Positions 23,463-35,300 of a DNA stretch of 64,000 nt are shown here, piece after piece. The DNA is from Ulva prolifera. Its lineage: Eukaryota > Chlorophyta > Ulvophyceae > Ulvales > Ulvaceae. Location of the stretch: NCBI GenBank assembly GCA_023078555.1, contig CM041198.1, positions 6,204,924-6,268,923 on the forward strand, given 5' to 3'. A program made the translations under genes and the position numbers. Every line of letters starts with the position of its first letter. Positions within the stretch are counted from its first letter, which is position 1. A model generated the notes under the pieces. That model did no database searches. It was not told the DNA's origin and saw only the letters and a list, made by a program, of their open reading frames with translations.

Positions 23463-23770
23463 TACATGACCTGCTACAGATGCACACCGCCTACGGCATA
23501 CAATATTGTATGTGTAAATGCCGGCCATGGCACTGTGCGGCCGGGGCCATAGCGCACGGCGCTGTGGCTTCGAGTGCGCACTGTCTGTATGCAGCTTGCC
23601 ATTCGATCGGCGGCATGAGCTCATGAACTGCCCACCCTCTAGCGCGCTGATATGGTATCGTGATGAGTCACAGCGGTTCCTGCAGAGACTTAGTCACACC
23701 GATCGGCTGTGCCATACCAACCACAGCAACACATGTACACTGATGTAGGCCGAAACTGCGATCTCTACAG

Positions 23771-24620
23771 TTTGCCCGGGAATGCTGCAGGCACCTCATC
23801 GGACGATGGCAGTGCCCCATCGAGCCCCAGGGCGCACCCAGGGCCGTCGGAGCAAGGCACCAGACAGCCACCAGGCGTGGCGGGACTCTCCGCGCATTTT
23901 CAAATACAATTTATGGAGCGTTACCCGCACGTGGCTGCAACTGTAAGCCTCCTCGACCGAATCTCCTCCAATGCGCCACCCCAGCCCACGGCTGCTGCAC
24001 CCGAGGCAACACCGCAGCCGCCTCCACTCTCAGCTCCTGTCCCAGCAACCCAACCATCGGGCATCAATTTGTTCAGTATCGTGCGGAGGGGTGCGCGGGT
24101 CTTCTTCACAGACGTGCTCTCTGATCATGATGCCCGCGGGCCTCTCGACTTTTCGCGGGCAGCAGTCCCCGCCCCGCCCCACACACCACACCCGCTGCCA
24201 CCACTACCTCACCAGCGCCCCCCACAGCCACATGCGCTGGCGTGTTCGGTCGAGGCAAGGCTAATGCAGCTGGCCCTGGGTCTTGAGCCCGCGATGCTGC
24301 CACGAGCGTACAGTGCCGATGGCATATGCATGCAGCACCTGCCGTTCCAGCTACACATGCGACTCGATGCCTGGCGTCGCTTCCCGTATCCTCTCGGCGT
24401 CCAAGCTACAGCCTCGGAGGTGCTTCTGGATGGTGGTGGCCCTGGCAGCGTCTCCCCGTTTGAGGAACCACGGGGTGTGCAAGATGGGCTGCTGGAGTGT
24501 TTTTCCGATATGCGTGAGCGCATGCATGGTGAGGATGCTGCTGAGGAAGGTGGCAGTGGTGGAACGGAAGAAGGGGCGGACGAGGAGGGGGACCTGCAGC
24601 TGTCCGGGTTCTATGTGTAG
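23771..24620 (+). CDS. Unrecognised proline-rich protein, main exon, copy 2
   Basis: Paralogue of the gene at 18385-19234, with the same acceptor (GATCTCTACAG), the same length (283 codons) and the same C-terminus (LQLSGFYV). Relative to copy 1 it has SGINLFSIVRRG in place of SGDMSPIVRCG, two extra residues in LSDHDARG, and lacks two in LALGLEP. Indels of whole codons and few changes in the ordered middle segment indicate selection on the protein. The Pro-rich N-terminus varies most. A possible first exon starts at ATG 23521 (PAMALCGRGHSARRC), almost identical to copy 1. Function unknown; the acidic tail and Pro-rich linker would suit a regulatory or interaction protein, which is inference only. 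Confidence 0.62.
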
Positions 24621-25296
24621 CGCGATGCGACATGTGCGTGGGTACAAGCAGGGTGGACGGCACAGTGCAGATGTTGGTGTGTGATCACGTCAAGCCGGCT
24701 TCACACCGGGCCGGGCCAGGCACACAGGGCTGTGAGGGAGTAGTGGGCACATGTAGAGCCCAAGTGTCAGGCATGTGTGATCAGCAAGCGCTCCAGAATA
24801 AGGCTTCAAAAAACACGCAAAGACTTCCGGTTCCGTTCTGCGGCTGTTCAGCGGCCAGTAGCCACCCGCTAGAGAAATCAGGGAGAAGGCCCCGATCAGT
24901 GAGCAGCCGAGTCGGACTCAAGCCTCTTTGGAGTCAAGGGAGCTACGGCACATGCCGCAGCAGGGTCGGGAAGGCGGCATTGGTATTGGGGAGGCGGTGA
25001 CGTGGACTTGTTTTTGTACTTTGTTTACCTTTGAAGATGCCGCTGTGATGATGCCATTCTGGGGCAGCCCTCATGGCCATGCGATAGAATGGCTGGGCAC
25101 TGTGCCGTGCAGTCTTTGCGCCTTCCGGCCCTGGGCTAGGCGTGCAGTGCAGCTCAGATTGGGGAGGAGCGAAGACTGTGCGGCATGCTGCTGCTTTGCA
25201 CCTTGGCTGCTGCACAACGTCAGCCGGAAAGTGCCTGCTATGGTGCTGCGAAGCACTGGAACGAGGGATGGGGTCAATAATGTATGGATGTGAAGT

Positions 25297-25358
25297 GTGA
25301 CAACGGGCAGCTGCAGCGCCGCCCTCGGTCTACGTGTCACTTGGGTATTGTGAATTTT
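25297..25358. repeat. Segment oriented opposite to its counterpart in D1
   Basis: GTGACAACGGGCAGCTGCAG through GTCTACGTGTCACTTGGGTA is the reverse complement of D1 19844-19900, while sequence on both sides aligns directly. Confidence 0.85.
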
Positions 25359-25879
25359 CTGAGCTGGAGAATGTATGATCTGCGAAGTCATTTGGCATGA
25401 TTGCAGTGTAACAGATGCTGTTGTCAGGGCTATTGTCAGGGCGTTCGAGAGCTTGGACAGCCTGAAACCAGCAAGTTCCGCCGGTCACAGCTCTGCGTGT
25501 CTGAGCCTGTCTCTTGGTGCTGCACAATACTGCCCATACATCCTGACTCCATCACTCCCGCACAGACAGCATCAGGAGAGCTGCACCACGACAGCAACAT
25601 ATCCCCCTTTACAGAGGGAACCCTCAAACATCATCTTCGCCTGACAGGGGACTGCTGTTAGGAATTCACCAATAGTTTGCTCCAGCCAGGACATTCTGGA
25701 ACAGCTTTAGTCACGGTGTAGCTGCCTAGCACATATGTAGAACGCCCATTGCTCACCCACGTGATCCGCCTTGTGCTCGGCACTGTCTGGTGGTGTGCTG
25801 TGTCTAGCCGTCTGTACATGTCAGGCCGCTAGTACAACTCGCCTTTGCCAATAATTTTGATGCCTAACTTGCACTGACA

Positions 25880-26560
25880 AATCTGGAGAGGCAGGCGGGA
25901 CATGTCTCCAAGTGTACAGACAACGGATCGACCTCAACAGAAGCCGTCCAAACAGTCTGTGTCGATGCAGTGGTTCAACAATACAGTGCATATTTTCAGC
26001 ATACTCGTGAAGACCGACAGACAATGGTTCTCTGCACGAGCATGCACGTATACGTACCCCGTCAGAGCGATAGTACTGCGCGTGTTTCGACATGTCGCGG
26101 CCCGCTGACACAGATCTCCTTGCTATATTCGCTGCTTTGGCGAGATTCAACCGGCTCTGAGACAACTGCTGCCGAATGCCCCTCGGAGCAATGCGATGTG
26201 GCAGCACGCGATCGTGTGGCTCGCGTTAACACGAGCTTCCACTTTCCTCCCAGCAAGCAATAGCGCAGTAACGATCGGTTAATCGTGCGTGATCGCAGGC
26301 GAAAATGATATAGGTCGATGTTGCGCGATCGGAAAGGGCTGTGGGTAAGGAAGGTACGGCTGCATTCACTTCTGAGACTGGCGAGCTATCAACTGTCCGC
26401 CATCCGCCTGACTCCTCTTGTCTAACGTCACATGTGTTGCGGCATTGTAATCCGATCTATTGTTCCTGTGAACACAAGTAGTGAGGGAGCGTTCTGCCTT
26501 GCCACCTGTGCTCCCAGGCCGCCACGGGTTAGTGCGCAGCTGTAGCCACACGAGGCATCG
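25880..26560 (+). repeat. Diverged third copy of part of blocks A/B
   Basis: Aligns with 11630-12320 and 28985-29650 in the same orientation: TCGACCTCAACAGA, CATACTCGTGAAGA, GCCCGCTGACACAGATCTCC, CCGGCTCTGA, and CTGCCTTGCCACCTGTGCTC. Divergence is clearly greater than between A and B. It contains no ankyrin gene, so the family includes units without it. Confidence 0.82.
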
Positions 26561-26587
26561 AGGGCGTGGGTGGTTGTGGCGTCTGTG

Positions 26588-26760
26588 TGTGAGTTACAAG
26601 GACAAAGCCGGAGCGGCCGGTAGCACCGCCAGGGCAGCAAACAGGCAAGCTAATGCCCTCAGTGCATGCACAGCAGCAGATGCCAACCCCCGTCGAAGCC
26701 GCACGTTCGGCTTGTACACGGTGCCCGATCACAGCATGACAGACACGCACTGCGGTCTCA
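26588..26760 (+). mobile_element. TTACAAGGACAAAG-core repeat copy
   Basis: Starts at GAGTTACAAGGACAAAGCC, continues TAGCACCGCCAGGGCAGC and later shares CCCGATCACAGCATGACAGA-like sequence with the copies at 33318-33520 and 49418-49610, which extends the family beyond its 45-bp core to about 170 bp. Confidence 0.72.
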
Positions 26761-27465
26761 ACCAAGCAGTCCCACAGCCACACTCTGGCCCCTCCATCTC
26801 CCTCGCCGCAGCCTTCGCCACAAAGCCGCAGCCTTCTCCAACTTCACACCCAAACAGGGCAGCCCCGGTGAGGCACACCAACACAGCAGCGCCGTCATCC
26901 GCCAGCGCGCCTTGGACAAATTTGCTTCAAAGGACGGCCAAGCCTCGGTACCAGTGTAGTACACATGGCGGCGCGCCCCGGCTTGATCCAAGTGGCTGAG
27001 CATGCGGACGAGACGGCCACATATGTGCCAACGCTCGGCGGTCGGCAAAGTGCCCGCGCCTGCATCTGTCAGCCAGGGAGCAGGGGGCCCTGGATGCTTC
27101 TGGCGGAGGGCCGCTCAGGCCGGATAGCCAGTGAGCGACGAGGTGTCATCGCATGGGACCACCAGCCCCTGCTGATCTGCCTTGCCCCCAGGATGTGCCA
27201 CCAGCGGGGCAGCAGTGTGGACCTGACGCGCCATCGGCGGCACAGCGTCGTGGAGAGGTCACACACAGCATCAGCACATCAGCAGGAAATGCTACCAACC
27301 AACGTCGTGGAGAGGTCACATAAATGTTCCCGCTAGCAGTGCAAACCTCCAAGGGTCCTCCAGGTGCAGCAAGACTGTCCGGGCTAGCGGGCGCTCGTGC
27401 TTGAAATTGATGAATGATCCCGGGATCAGTGGACATCTCAGCCGCCTGCGGCTGCTCAACAGTGA
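26761..27465. other. Spacer before block B
   Basis: About 700 bases with short frames on both strands and no recognisable motif. The phrase GTCGTGGAGAGGTCACA occurs twice (27247 and 27303), a local tandem repeat. No supportable gene. Confidence 0.5.
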
Positions 27466-30015
27466 CGAGTCGGTGCACAGGGACCACGCCGAGCGCATGC
27501 TCAAGCGCATCGATGTCCACACGTGCTCATGGCTGTCTGGTACGCTGTGCCTAGGTCCTTGGCAGGCTGCTACCGTGCCTCGCCGCAGTCCGCAAGCGCC
27601 TCCCGCAGCACGGCAGCGACCGCGTCCGCGCGGCACCCCTCCGCCACCTCCAGCGGACTCTCCCCGCTGCCCCCGGCGCGCGCGGCGGCGGCCGCGCCGC
27701 CGCGCAGCAGCGCGCGGGCGCCGTCGGGCAGGTTGTTGGAGGCCATGCGGTGCAGCGGCGTGTAGCCGTACGTGTCCACCGCGGCGGCGTCGGCGCCGCG
27801 CGCGAGCAGCGCCGCGACGCTGTGCTGGCCGCGCTGTGACATGCCGCAGACGTGCAGCGGCGTCGCGCCGCCTGTGGTCACCTCCTGTGCCAGCGCCGGG
27901 TCCTCCGCTAGTAGTCGCTCCACCGCCTCTGGGCCCTGGCTGCACCCGGCACACTCCCATTGACTTCAAAACTCAACGCACGCATGACCGCTGTGTTTTC
28001 TTACCCAGAGCCTGGCCGCGGCAAGGACTGGCAACAACAATTTGTCTCATGGCACATGCTGTGTCAGTCATCACGGCCCTACGTATACTCCGGTGCTGAT
28101 AAGACAGGAGTGCTTTGAACAATCTGCTGTGTGACGAGCTTGTACTGTGAAGGCGGAGGCGCACAGGGGCAGCCTCAACGATGTGCAACACAACTGTCCG
28201 GCAGGTAGCTGCGACACAATCGTAACGGCATGTGTAGTGCGTGTTGGGTGCGGGCTGAGGGCGCGCCTGATGGCCTTGCTCATGGCGCTGTACCCGGTGC
28301 CATCGTACACCGGCCCAGGCCGCGGGTTGTGGCTTTGGTACTGCCGCCCGATCACGACGCGGCCGCTGCCATCGCGGACCACGTTGCCGCCGTAGATGCC
28401 CGGGCCGACGCTGTCCGCGTACGGATCGAAGCCATCGGGGTCAGTCTCGCCGGGGCGGCCATAGCGGCGCGCCATCCCCGGAGCAAACGGATCGTGTGTT
28501 ATCCGGACCTGCGTGCATCCGCGATTGTGTTACTGAACCGAGGCAGAGCCTAGCGCGTTGTGGGCATGTATGTAAGTCTTGAGAGAAGTCGGCTAGGCGG
28601 TGGGGGCTTGGGGCTACACAGCTGTGCTGGGCTTTGACGGGCAATCATGCATGATTGCGTGCACTTGTGGCCGGGAAGTACTCGGGCTGGTTGATTAGCA
28701 GAATGGCTATGTACAGCTGAAGGCTGGTGCTACATCAATGTTTTGTTGGGTGTTTTCGGCGTACTGCGCTGGCGAGGTGTCATGTTGCTCTTTCGCGATG
28801 GGGAGAATGACCCAATTAATTGACACCTCACAGTTGAATCTGGTGTATGGGTGATGGCCGGTTTTGAACCATGTCTTCAAGTATTCGCCAGCAGTAGTAC
28901 CTCTGCTGGATGTTAGGAGACACAAGGTCCAAGCATATTAACAGGGACAAAGCTGGGGAGGTTGGCAGAACATGTATGCAAGCGTGCATTAAACGGTTCG
29001 ACCTCAACAGACGCCTTCGAAGGAGCATGTGTCGATGAAGTGAGTCCCTCTCACAGTGATTGTATTTCTGGCATAGCATACTCGTGAAAATCGACAGAAC
29101 TTGGCTCACTGCACGAGCGTGTACGTACCCCGTCAGAGCGATAGTACTCCGCGGTTTCCGACATGTCGCTGCCCGCTGACACAGATCTCCTAGGTATGGT
29201 GGCCGATATGGCAAGATTCGGCCGGCTCTGAAACACGTGCTGCCCGATGCCTGTCAAAGCAAGGCGATGTGGCAGCATGCGATGGGATCGCGTGGCTTGT
29301 GTTTCCACCTGCCTGGCTTGCGCCTCACAGCAAGAAATAGCTTCAGAACTAGACAGCGATCGATACTTGGGTACTGCTGCGGGCCTAGACAGTGAACCTG
29401 CGCGGTAGGCAGTTGCAGGTACGGGGTGCTGCGGGTGCGGAATGCTGCAGCCACGTCTGAGGCTGGGGAGTTATCAATATGTTAACTATCTGCTGTACTG
29501 AACGTTTGAAACTCAACACATGTACCTGCAGAATGGGTCCATTCCCTCGACCTTGAGAACAGAAGTTGTGGAAGACAGCAATCTGCCTTGCCACCTGTGC
29601 TCCAGGCCACCACACGTTCGCGCACAGCTGTAGCCACACAGGGCTCTGGATCGTGAGGCTGGCTCGCTGAAACCAAGTCCTTGTATCTGGACAACAAGGT
29701 GGTGGCTGTTCTGGCGCAGGTGTGAAGTTCTGGAAAGTGATTTCTCATTCAGACGTGGTGCTGGCGGTTCCTCACTGGTAGCCCGTGCTGCACTGCAGTC
29801 AACCTCTGAACTCTGGCAGATTGGCTTACCTACACTTCCTCGTAGCATTCACAACGAACGAGTCTATAGATCCAGATGCGCTGCATACACAACTATCATT
29901 CTCACTTTGATCACAACAACCTCTCATTTCATATCACCCCAGCAAGATCAGCTCAGGCGAAGAGTATGAGAGCAGGCGTAGCCGCCCTTTGCTAGCATCA
30001 TCCTCAACACTACGA
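27466..30015 (+). repeat. Segmental duplication block B (partner 10166-12684)
   Basis: Copy of block A in direct orientation, carrying the intact ankyrin gene. It lacks the two 23-bp hairpins of A and has about 40 extra bases near 28782-28810. The last shared bases are CCTCAACACTACGA; sequence beyond 30016 is unrelated to that beyond 12685. Confidence 0.92.
27570..28508 (-). CDS. Ankyrin-repeat protein, apparently intact copy
   Basis: Two exons are inferred: 28508-28267 and 27939-27570 (stop TAG). Exon 1 opens after acceptor GCACGCAG with ITHDPFAPGMARRYGRPG and contains FDPYADSVGPGIYGGNV and GRQYQSHNPRPGPVYDG. Exon 2 reads QGPEAVERLLAEDPAL, then two ankyrin repeats (GGATPLHVCGMSQRGQHSV; DTYGYTPLHRMASNNL) and ends ALADCGEAR. 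Ankyrin repeats mediate protein binding; the partner is unknown. The phase match between exons requires a GC donor (CATCAG|GCGCGC), giving a GC-AG intron; a GT donor further on is possible. At least one upstream exon with the true start is missing: exon 1 begins at an acceptor. The leader plus two repeats resembles a conserved algal protein type as I recall it. The duplicate at 10285-11183 is broken. Confidence 0.75.
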
Positions 30016-30905
30016 CACAATGAAATCCCAGGGAATGAAATGCTACCTCCATCTCCTGCCATGCCGCCATTCGTATATCCACTGATACACCTATTGTAAG
30101 CTGTGCAGATCTGCAACCTGCTCACCCAGCATCAACCTACACTCATCTGTTTACAAAGCCACCAGCATTCACAAACGTTTGGCATGCCGCTGCTCGCGGA
30201 AATCTGGCGCCTGCCGGCTACTGACCTACAGCTGGGTCTGGCTGCAACATACCACCCTGTCCTGAATCTGCTCGTCCCCAGGCCCACCATTCATCACACT
30301 CACGTGGCCCCAGCACTGGTGCAGTGCAGGAGCCTTGTGCATCCTTATCGCAGCATACAGAGGACTGACATTCCTGTCACGCTTGCACCCACAGCACCGC
30401 CCCCTGGGGACGCCTTGCTCATGCTATCCTGTGTACCATGATTGCAATAATGAAACAGGACGCTGTAGATGTAGTGCACAACTTGAACCCAAAAACTTGA
30501 GCTCATTCTCGCCGCATGGAAGTCGCGGCCAACAGCCTGCTGTGGCTGCGCCTCCCAGCCACTCCCAGCCAGCAGTCAGTCGGCGGAGCAGCTGCCGCTG
30601 GTGGGAGGGGGACTGCTCTGCTCTACAGCACAACCTGTTGCACCTGGGGTGAGCGAGCTGGCCAGATACTCTGCTGTCATTATGAGCAGCCACACTCTGC
30701 CAGCTGGAGGTCTGGTGCATCCACGCCTCGGAGACTGCCGTGAGCCGGGCACGTCTGGCTAGCATCTTTCAGGAGCCTGACACCAGCACAGAGTGGTGTC
30801 GGCAAGACCATGCCGCGGAGGCGCAGGCTGCACGGTGACTGGGCTGAGCAGCTTCCGTGGTCTTCATGCCTGCTGAGGCCAGCCTCGTGAATCCTGGTGC
30901 AGCCC
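30016..30905. other. Spacer downstream of block B and the Mth938 gene
   Basis: About 900 bases, probably including the 3' untranslated region of the minus-strand gene at 30906. Frames on both strands are short and motif-free. A TGTAA word on the minus strand near 30149 could be a chlorophyte-type polyadenylation signal but is far from the stop. No supportable gene. Confidence 0.45.
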
Positions 30906-31536
30906 TCAGGGCGGTTGCTGGTCATCCTGCTGCTCGGGAAACAAAGCCGCCATGACAGTGCGTTGCTCCTGGTTGAGGAGATTGAAGTACTGAACTGCTT
31001 GCTCCTGCATACCAGGTTCGCAGGTCCTGCGTGATACAAGAACAAGAAAGGTAGCCAGGAAGCACCACAGAAAACATGTCACGCACAATCAATAGAATAT
31101 ACAGTTCAGAGGACCATCAACACAAGAACACATCCTCACAACGCCAACTACACCCAACAACTCTGTACAACCAGGAACAGCAGCAGTTATACGAACTTAT
31201 GAGTGGCTCAGCAAAAAGGCGGTTTGAGAATCCGCAGGGGGTGCGTACTGTGGGTAGAATTTCGATGGCGGTGCCGAGGTCTCTCAACCAGGTCAAGGTC
31301 TCCCGGGGTGGCATGACACGGTCCGTCCCGCAGCCAAATATGATGAGATCTGGCGCAGGCTTGATGAGCTGTGCAAACGCAAGATGTTCCGGCTGGACAC
31401 TAGCTGCATCTGGAGCCTTCCACATCATCCAGATGTTCTGATACGCGATGACTGGGCCAGTAGCATGGACATTGTTCAGAATGAATCCTGGTCCGGTGCT
31501 ACACAGCATGTACGTGACATTAGTGCCTATACTCAC
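30906..31536 (-). CDS. Mth938/NDUFAF3-like domain protein (5' end missing)
   Basis: Exons: about 31536-31249 and 31004-30906 (stop TGA), joined in phase 0 with donor ACA|GTACGC and acceptor TATGCAG. The joined protein reads GPGFILNNV, then WMMWKAPDAASVQPEHLAF, PAPDLIIFGCGTD, WLRDLGTAIEILPT and finally NLLNQEQRTVMAALFPEQ. This is the order of conserved blocks in the Mth938 (DUF498) family, whose eukaryotic members include the complex I assembly factor NDUFAF3 and AAMDC. A mitochondrial role is therefore plausible but unproven. The N-terminus is not resolved. A minus-strand frame at 31737-31562 (VGFAGSGIWSSLMPGGLASD) could be an upstream exon with a targeting sequence, but no clean splice joins it. 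The short second exon completes the domain, which supports the model. Confidence 0.8.
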
Positions 31537-32340
31537 AAATAATGTGAAGGATGACTACGTTTCGAAGTACTTTGGATACAGAACAGGGCTGCTCAGAGAC
31601 CAGCTATAAACACCTGGCAACATGTCGCTGGCCAAACCTCCCGGCATCAGGCTGGACCAGATTCCAGAGCCAGCAAATCCAACAGCAGGATGTGAATGAT
31701 GCGCGAGCGCGATCACTCTGAAATGGTTCTGCACCTTCGCGGATCATACCATTCTATCTTGACTTGGTCTTGCTCTGAGTCGAGGAGGCTGTACTCGGTG
31801 AGTGAACAAAAAGGGCGAGTGTAACCTTTTAGCAGCCTACATGACACTGGAACTGATACTCAAATTGCTGTGTCCTTGCTGCTTCAATGACGTATCATAC
31901 AGCATCAGCAGTAGCAAAGAATCACCTACTCAACTCGGTACGGGCACTTGTCAACGGCCGCTGAGTTAGCAGAGATGATAGCATACGACCTGAAGCTTGC
32001 GCAGGTATGTTCACGGAAGTCTGCTGCAAGGGCGACGAGTGTGACTCGAGCAACAACACTGGCGTGAACGATGCGTTTAATCAGGGCGTGATCTTCGGCA
32101 GAGCAGATGTTTCACTACAACAAGGCTTCATAATCGGGACACAGCGACGGCCATGGGCAGGACATGGCTTGCCTCACGAGGCTGCGATTCCTCTGCATGC
32201 CGTTCACATCGGGTATTTGCTTGTGGCGTCAGGTGAAGCGAACTCGCGTCGGTGCATGTAGAAATGCCTGCATACGAAGGCACAGAGCGCAACAGTGCAG
32301 TGCCCAGATAATAGAAAGCACTGATACGAGTACAGGTAGA

Positions 32341-35300
32341 AAGCCGAGGAGCTTTCAGCTGACGGCGCGGTCACTGACGACAGTTTAACATTGGCACCGG
32401 TGCTGCTCGTTTCAGGATCTGTCATCGCGCAGACGAGCGGCGAGCAAAGGGAGGTCGTCGATATCTTTGAGAAAGCTGTTGGTGTTTTTTTCTGATGTTT
32501 GCATACCAAGAATTCTTGCGCTGCTGCCCTTGAGGTTTATCGGTGGCAGCATCAGTTGTCAGCATCGGGTACACAGGCGACCTCGGCAAGAAAGGCGATC
32601 GAAAGCATGACTGCAAACGTACGAAATTATTGTTTTCTGCTGAATCGCGACCCTTTGCCGTTGCTGCCTGCTTACAAAGATGCTCAGCAAGTGTTAGGTA
32701 TAGGCAGTGAGGCCTCCTGAGCCTTCGGCTTGCCCGTTTATGGGGACCGACATGTCAAAATATGAGAGTCTCTTCATAATAAGCTTGACGTTATGTAGCT
32801 CGAGAAGCTGTCCGCGGAGCTCGAAGCCCTGGGCGGTGGTGGTGCACAAGTAGCCCGTCACAGATCGATCGTGTACGTCGGACCAGCAGGAGATGCTGGC
32901 AGTATCGTCAGGCACACAAAAGAGGAGGTCTGTGTTCGTGACCCCAGAGCACCTTCTGAAGCACAAGCCAGTGCTGATCGCAAGTTCAAGCTGCCTACAT
33001 GCATCTTTGCTGATCAAGACCTACATGGCGATCGTTTCAACGCTGAACTCTGCCAGGTCTGGTCCCGAAGCTGATATACGGTTGCAGTGCTAGAGAGCTG
33101 TCGTGATCTCCTACTTTACATCTTGGGGACGCTACTTTTGGCTTGCTGCAGTCGTTTTCGGGTTCCCGCGGTCTATACGAGTGTATGCCGCAAAGCGTGG
33201 ATCCCTTGATGTCTGCACTCCCACATCAGTGCATTCTCTCCAGCGATAGACCAGCATGGACACCAGCCCCATTCCTCAGCGGCCTTTCTGCACCCTCACA
33301 TGTGAATCGCGTCGCACTCACACTCTCAGCGCAGGCTGGCAGGCGCACGGGCGGGTGCGCGGGTGAGTGTTTGGTGGTCGTCTGTTATGCTGTGATTGGC
33401 CGCCGTGTCCGGGTTCGAGATGGGTGAACATTTCCTGCCCTGCATGAGAAGGAGCGTTGGCATGCTTGTTCGTTGCCCTGGCGGTGCTATCGGCCCCTCC
33501 GACTTCGTCCTTATAACACACACTCAGCGCATCGCCTCAGGATACGTCACGGCCACCACTGCATAGAGGCGCCCTGGCGGTCCCATCAGCCACTCCGAAA
33601 TTTTCCCTATAACACCACACTCAGCGCATCGCCGCTGCCCCTCACGGCCACTACTAACCATAGCGGCGCCAACATGCATGAGCTTGGGCCATGGCACGGC
33701 CGGGAGCAGTCAGACAGACTACAGCCATGAGTGCAGATGGCGATGGAGGACATCTCACGGGGCTTCAACCACACGATCATGTGCATGGGCCAGACCGGCG
33801 CAGGCAAGACGACGCGGCTGTTTGGGCGCTTCGCGTGGGCGGCCTCCGCGCAGGCCGGCCCCTGCTGCCTCCTCACCGCCATCCTCCGCCTCGTGCTCGA
33901 CATCAGCGACGCGCGCCTCGGCGCGATCCAGCTCGGGCTATCGTTCTGGGAGGTCGTCGGGGACGAGGTGCGCGGTGGCAGGCGCCATGCTGAGTATTTC
34001 CCTCCGGCGATCAGTACGCCGAAACACGGGTTGTAGCTGAGACCTAAGCAGCCTGCTTCCCTTGCAACCACGATGGCGAAGAGACTTGTGCTGATGCGAA
34101 GCCTGCTCATGCTATCGATATCGCCCAAGCCGCTCCATCGCAAACCGACATGCGCGTGCCCATGACGCCCTCGGCGCGATCCAGCTCGGACTGTCGTTGT
34201 GAGAGATCGTCAGGGATGCGGTGAGCGCCGGCTGCGGCGGGCTGGTGACACTTGCACGGCGCCTGCTGACTGCACCTACCAGCAGCATCCCCTGCCGGCC
34301 TATTTCATGCGCCCGGATCATGCACCGAGACACCTCGAGCGGGCATCGCTACTGTCTGCGTGCGCTTGTCAAGTAATTAACCCCGCAGAAGCCAGGGTCG
34401 GACCACGAGGAAGACCATCCAAAAAATGGCAACAGCGCGGGCCGTTGTATGGCAGAGCACCAAAGCAGACTACAAATATGCGGTCCCATTGATTAGGAGC
34501 TGCCGATGTTCAGAATATGGCTCAGTGTATTCAAATTTACTTTAACTTTTACAAACGACAGTCTCATGAGGCAGACCAGGCCTTCACCTGCTTGCGGTGT
34601 GTAGGTGATTGATCTCTTGGCCGCCGAGGCGCCGCGGGGCGGCGGCCCGGCGCCGACATCGCCCGGCCACGTGCATGTCCGGCAGGCCCCCGGGCTAGTG
34701 CTGGAGCACACGACCGTCCGCATCGACAGCCTCGCGGACGCCGACGCGGTCGCCGCGTACGCGCGCAGCCGCAGCGTCAACTGGGGAGACTGCGCCCCCC
34801 CGCTCGGGGGCCTGCTCGCGGCGCTGCCGAACCGCGGCCATGCGTTTGTGCGGCTGCTGGTGCACAACCGCGAGCGCGGCTGGATGTCGCTGCTCCACCT
34901 CGTGGACCTGGCAGGTGCGCTGAGCTTTCGAGGCTGATGCAACATGCATGCATGCACCCGGTCGGCTCGTGTGCATGAGTCAGCCTGATGTCTCCACGAC
35001 TGCACTAACGCACCGAGCCGGCCCTTCCAATGACATGCACGTCCTCAGTCGAGGTCAGATTCCACCTGCATGTGTAAAAGGATTGCGCCGCCCACGCAGC
35101 CACGGCTCACGGTCCCTTGATGCCGGAGCATGTGGCACAGCACAGTATCATCGCCGTGCGTGCACTGGTCCCTGCTCCAGGTATGTCCGGCGGGGTGATG
35201 ACTGCAATATGAGCTCATGGCTACGAGGGCTGCTTGCAGGGTCTCAGCCGCTGCAGGGGGACCACCGCGCCGCAGCTCTGTTCCGGCCGCGGCCGGAGGC

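Larger units (their letters stand above)
20390..23509. other. Repeat-rich spacer between D1 and D2
   Basis: About 3.1 kb holding two copies of the dispersed 250-bp repeat, one deleted copy of the 16.3-kb repeat and two copies of another block (21607-21760 and 23300-23462). Short overlapping reading frames at 20400-21200 carry no recognisable motif. I see no supportable gene. Confidence 0.55.
23510..25691 (+). repeat. Segmental duplication block D2 (partner 18112-20389)
   Basis: Second copy of the 2.2-kb block. It lacks the 100-bp palindrome and both one-base-loop hairpins of D1 and carries about 90 extra bases at 25216-25296. Whether D1 or D2 is closer to the ancestor cannot be decided from one pair. 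Confidence 0.93.

Noticed and set aside
31914..31991. Possible upstream kinesin exon (STAAELAEMIAYDLKLAQ before a GTATGT donor)
   Set aside because: It looks coding-like but does not resemble the N-terminal kinesin strands and has no clear acceptor, so it was not added to the model.
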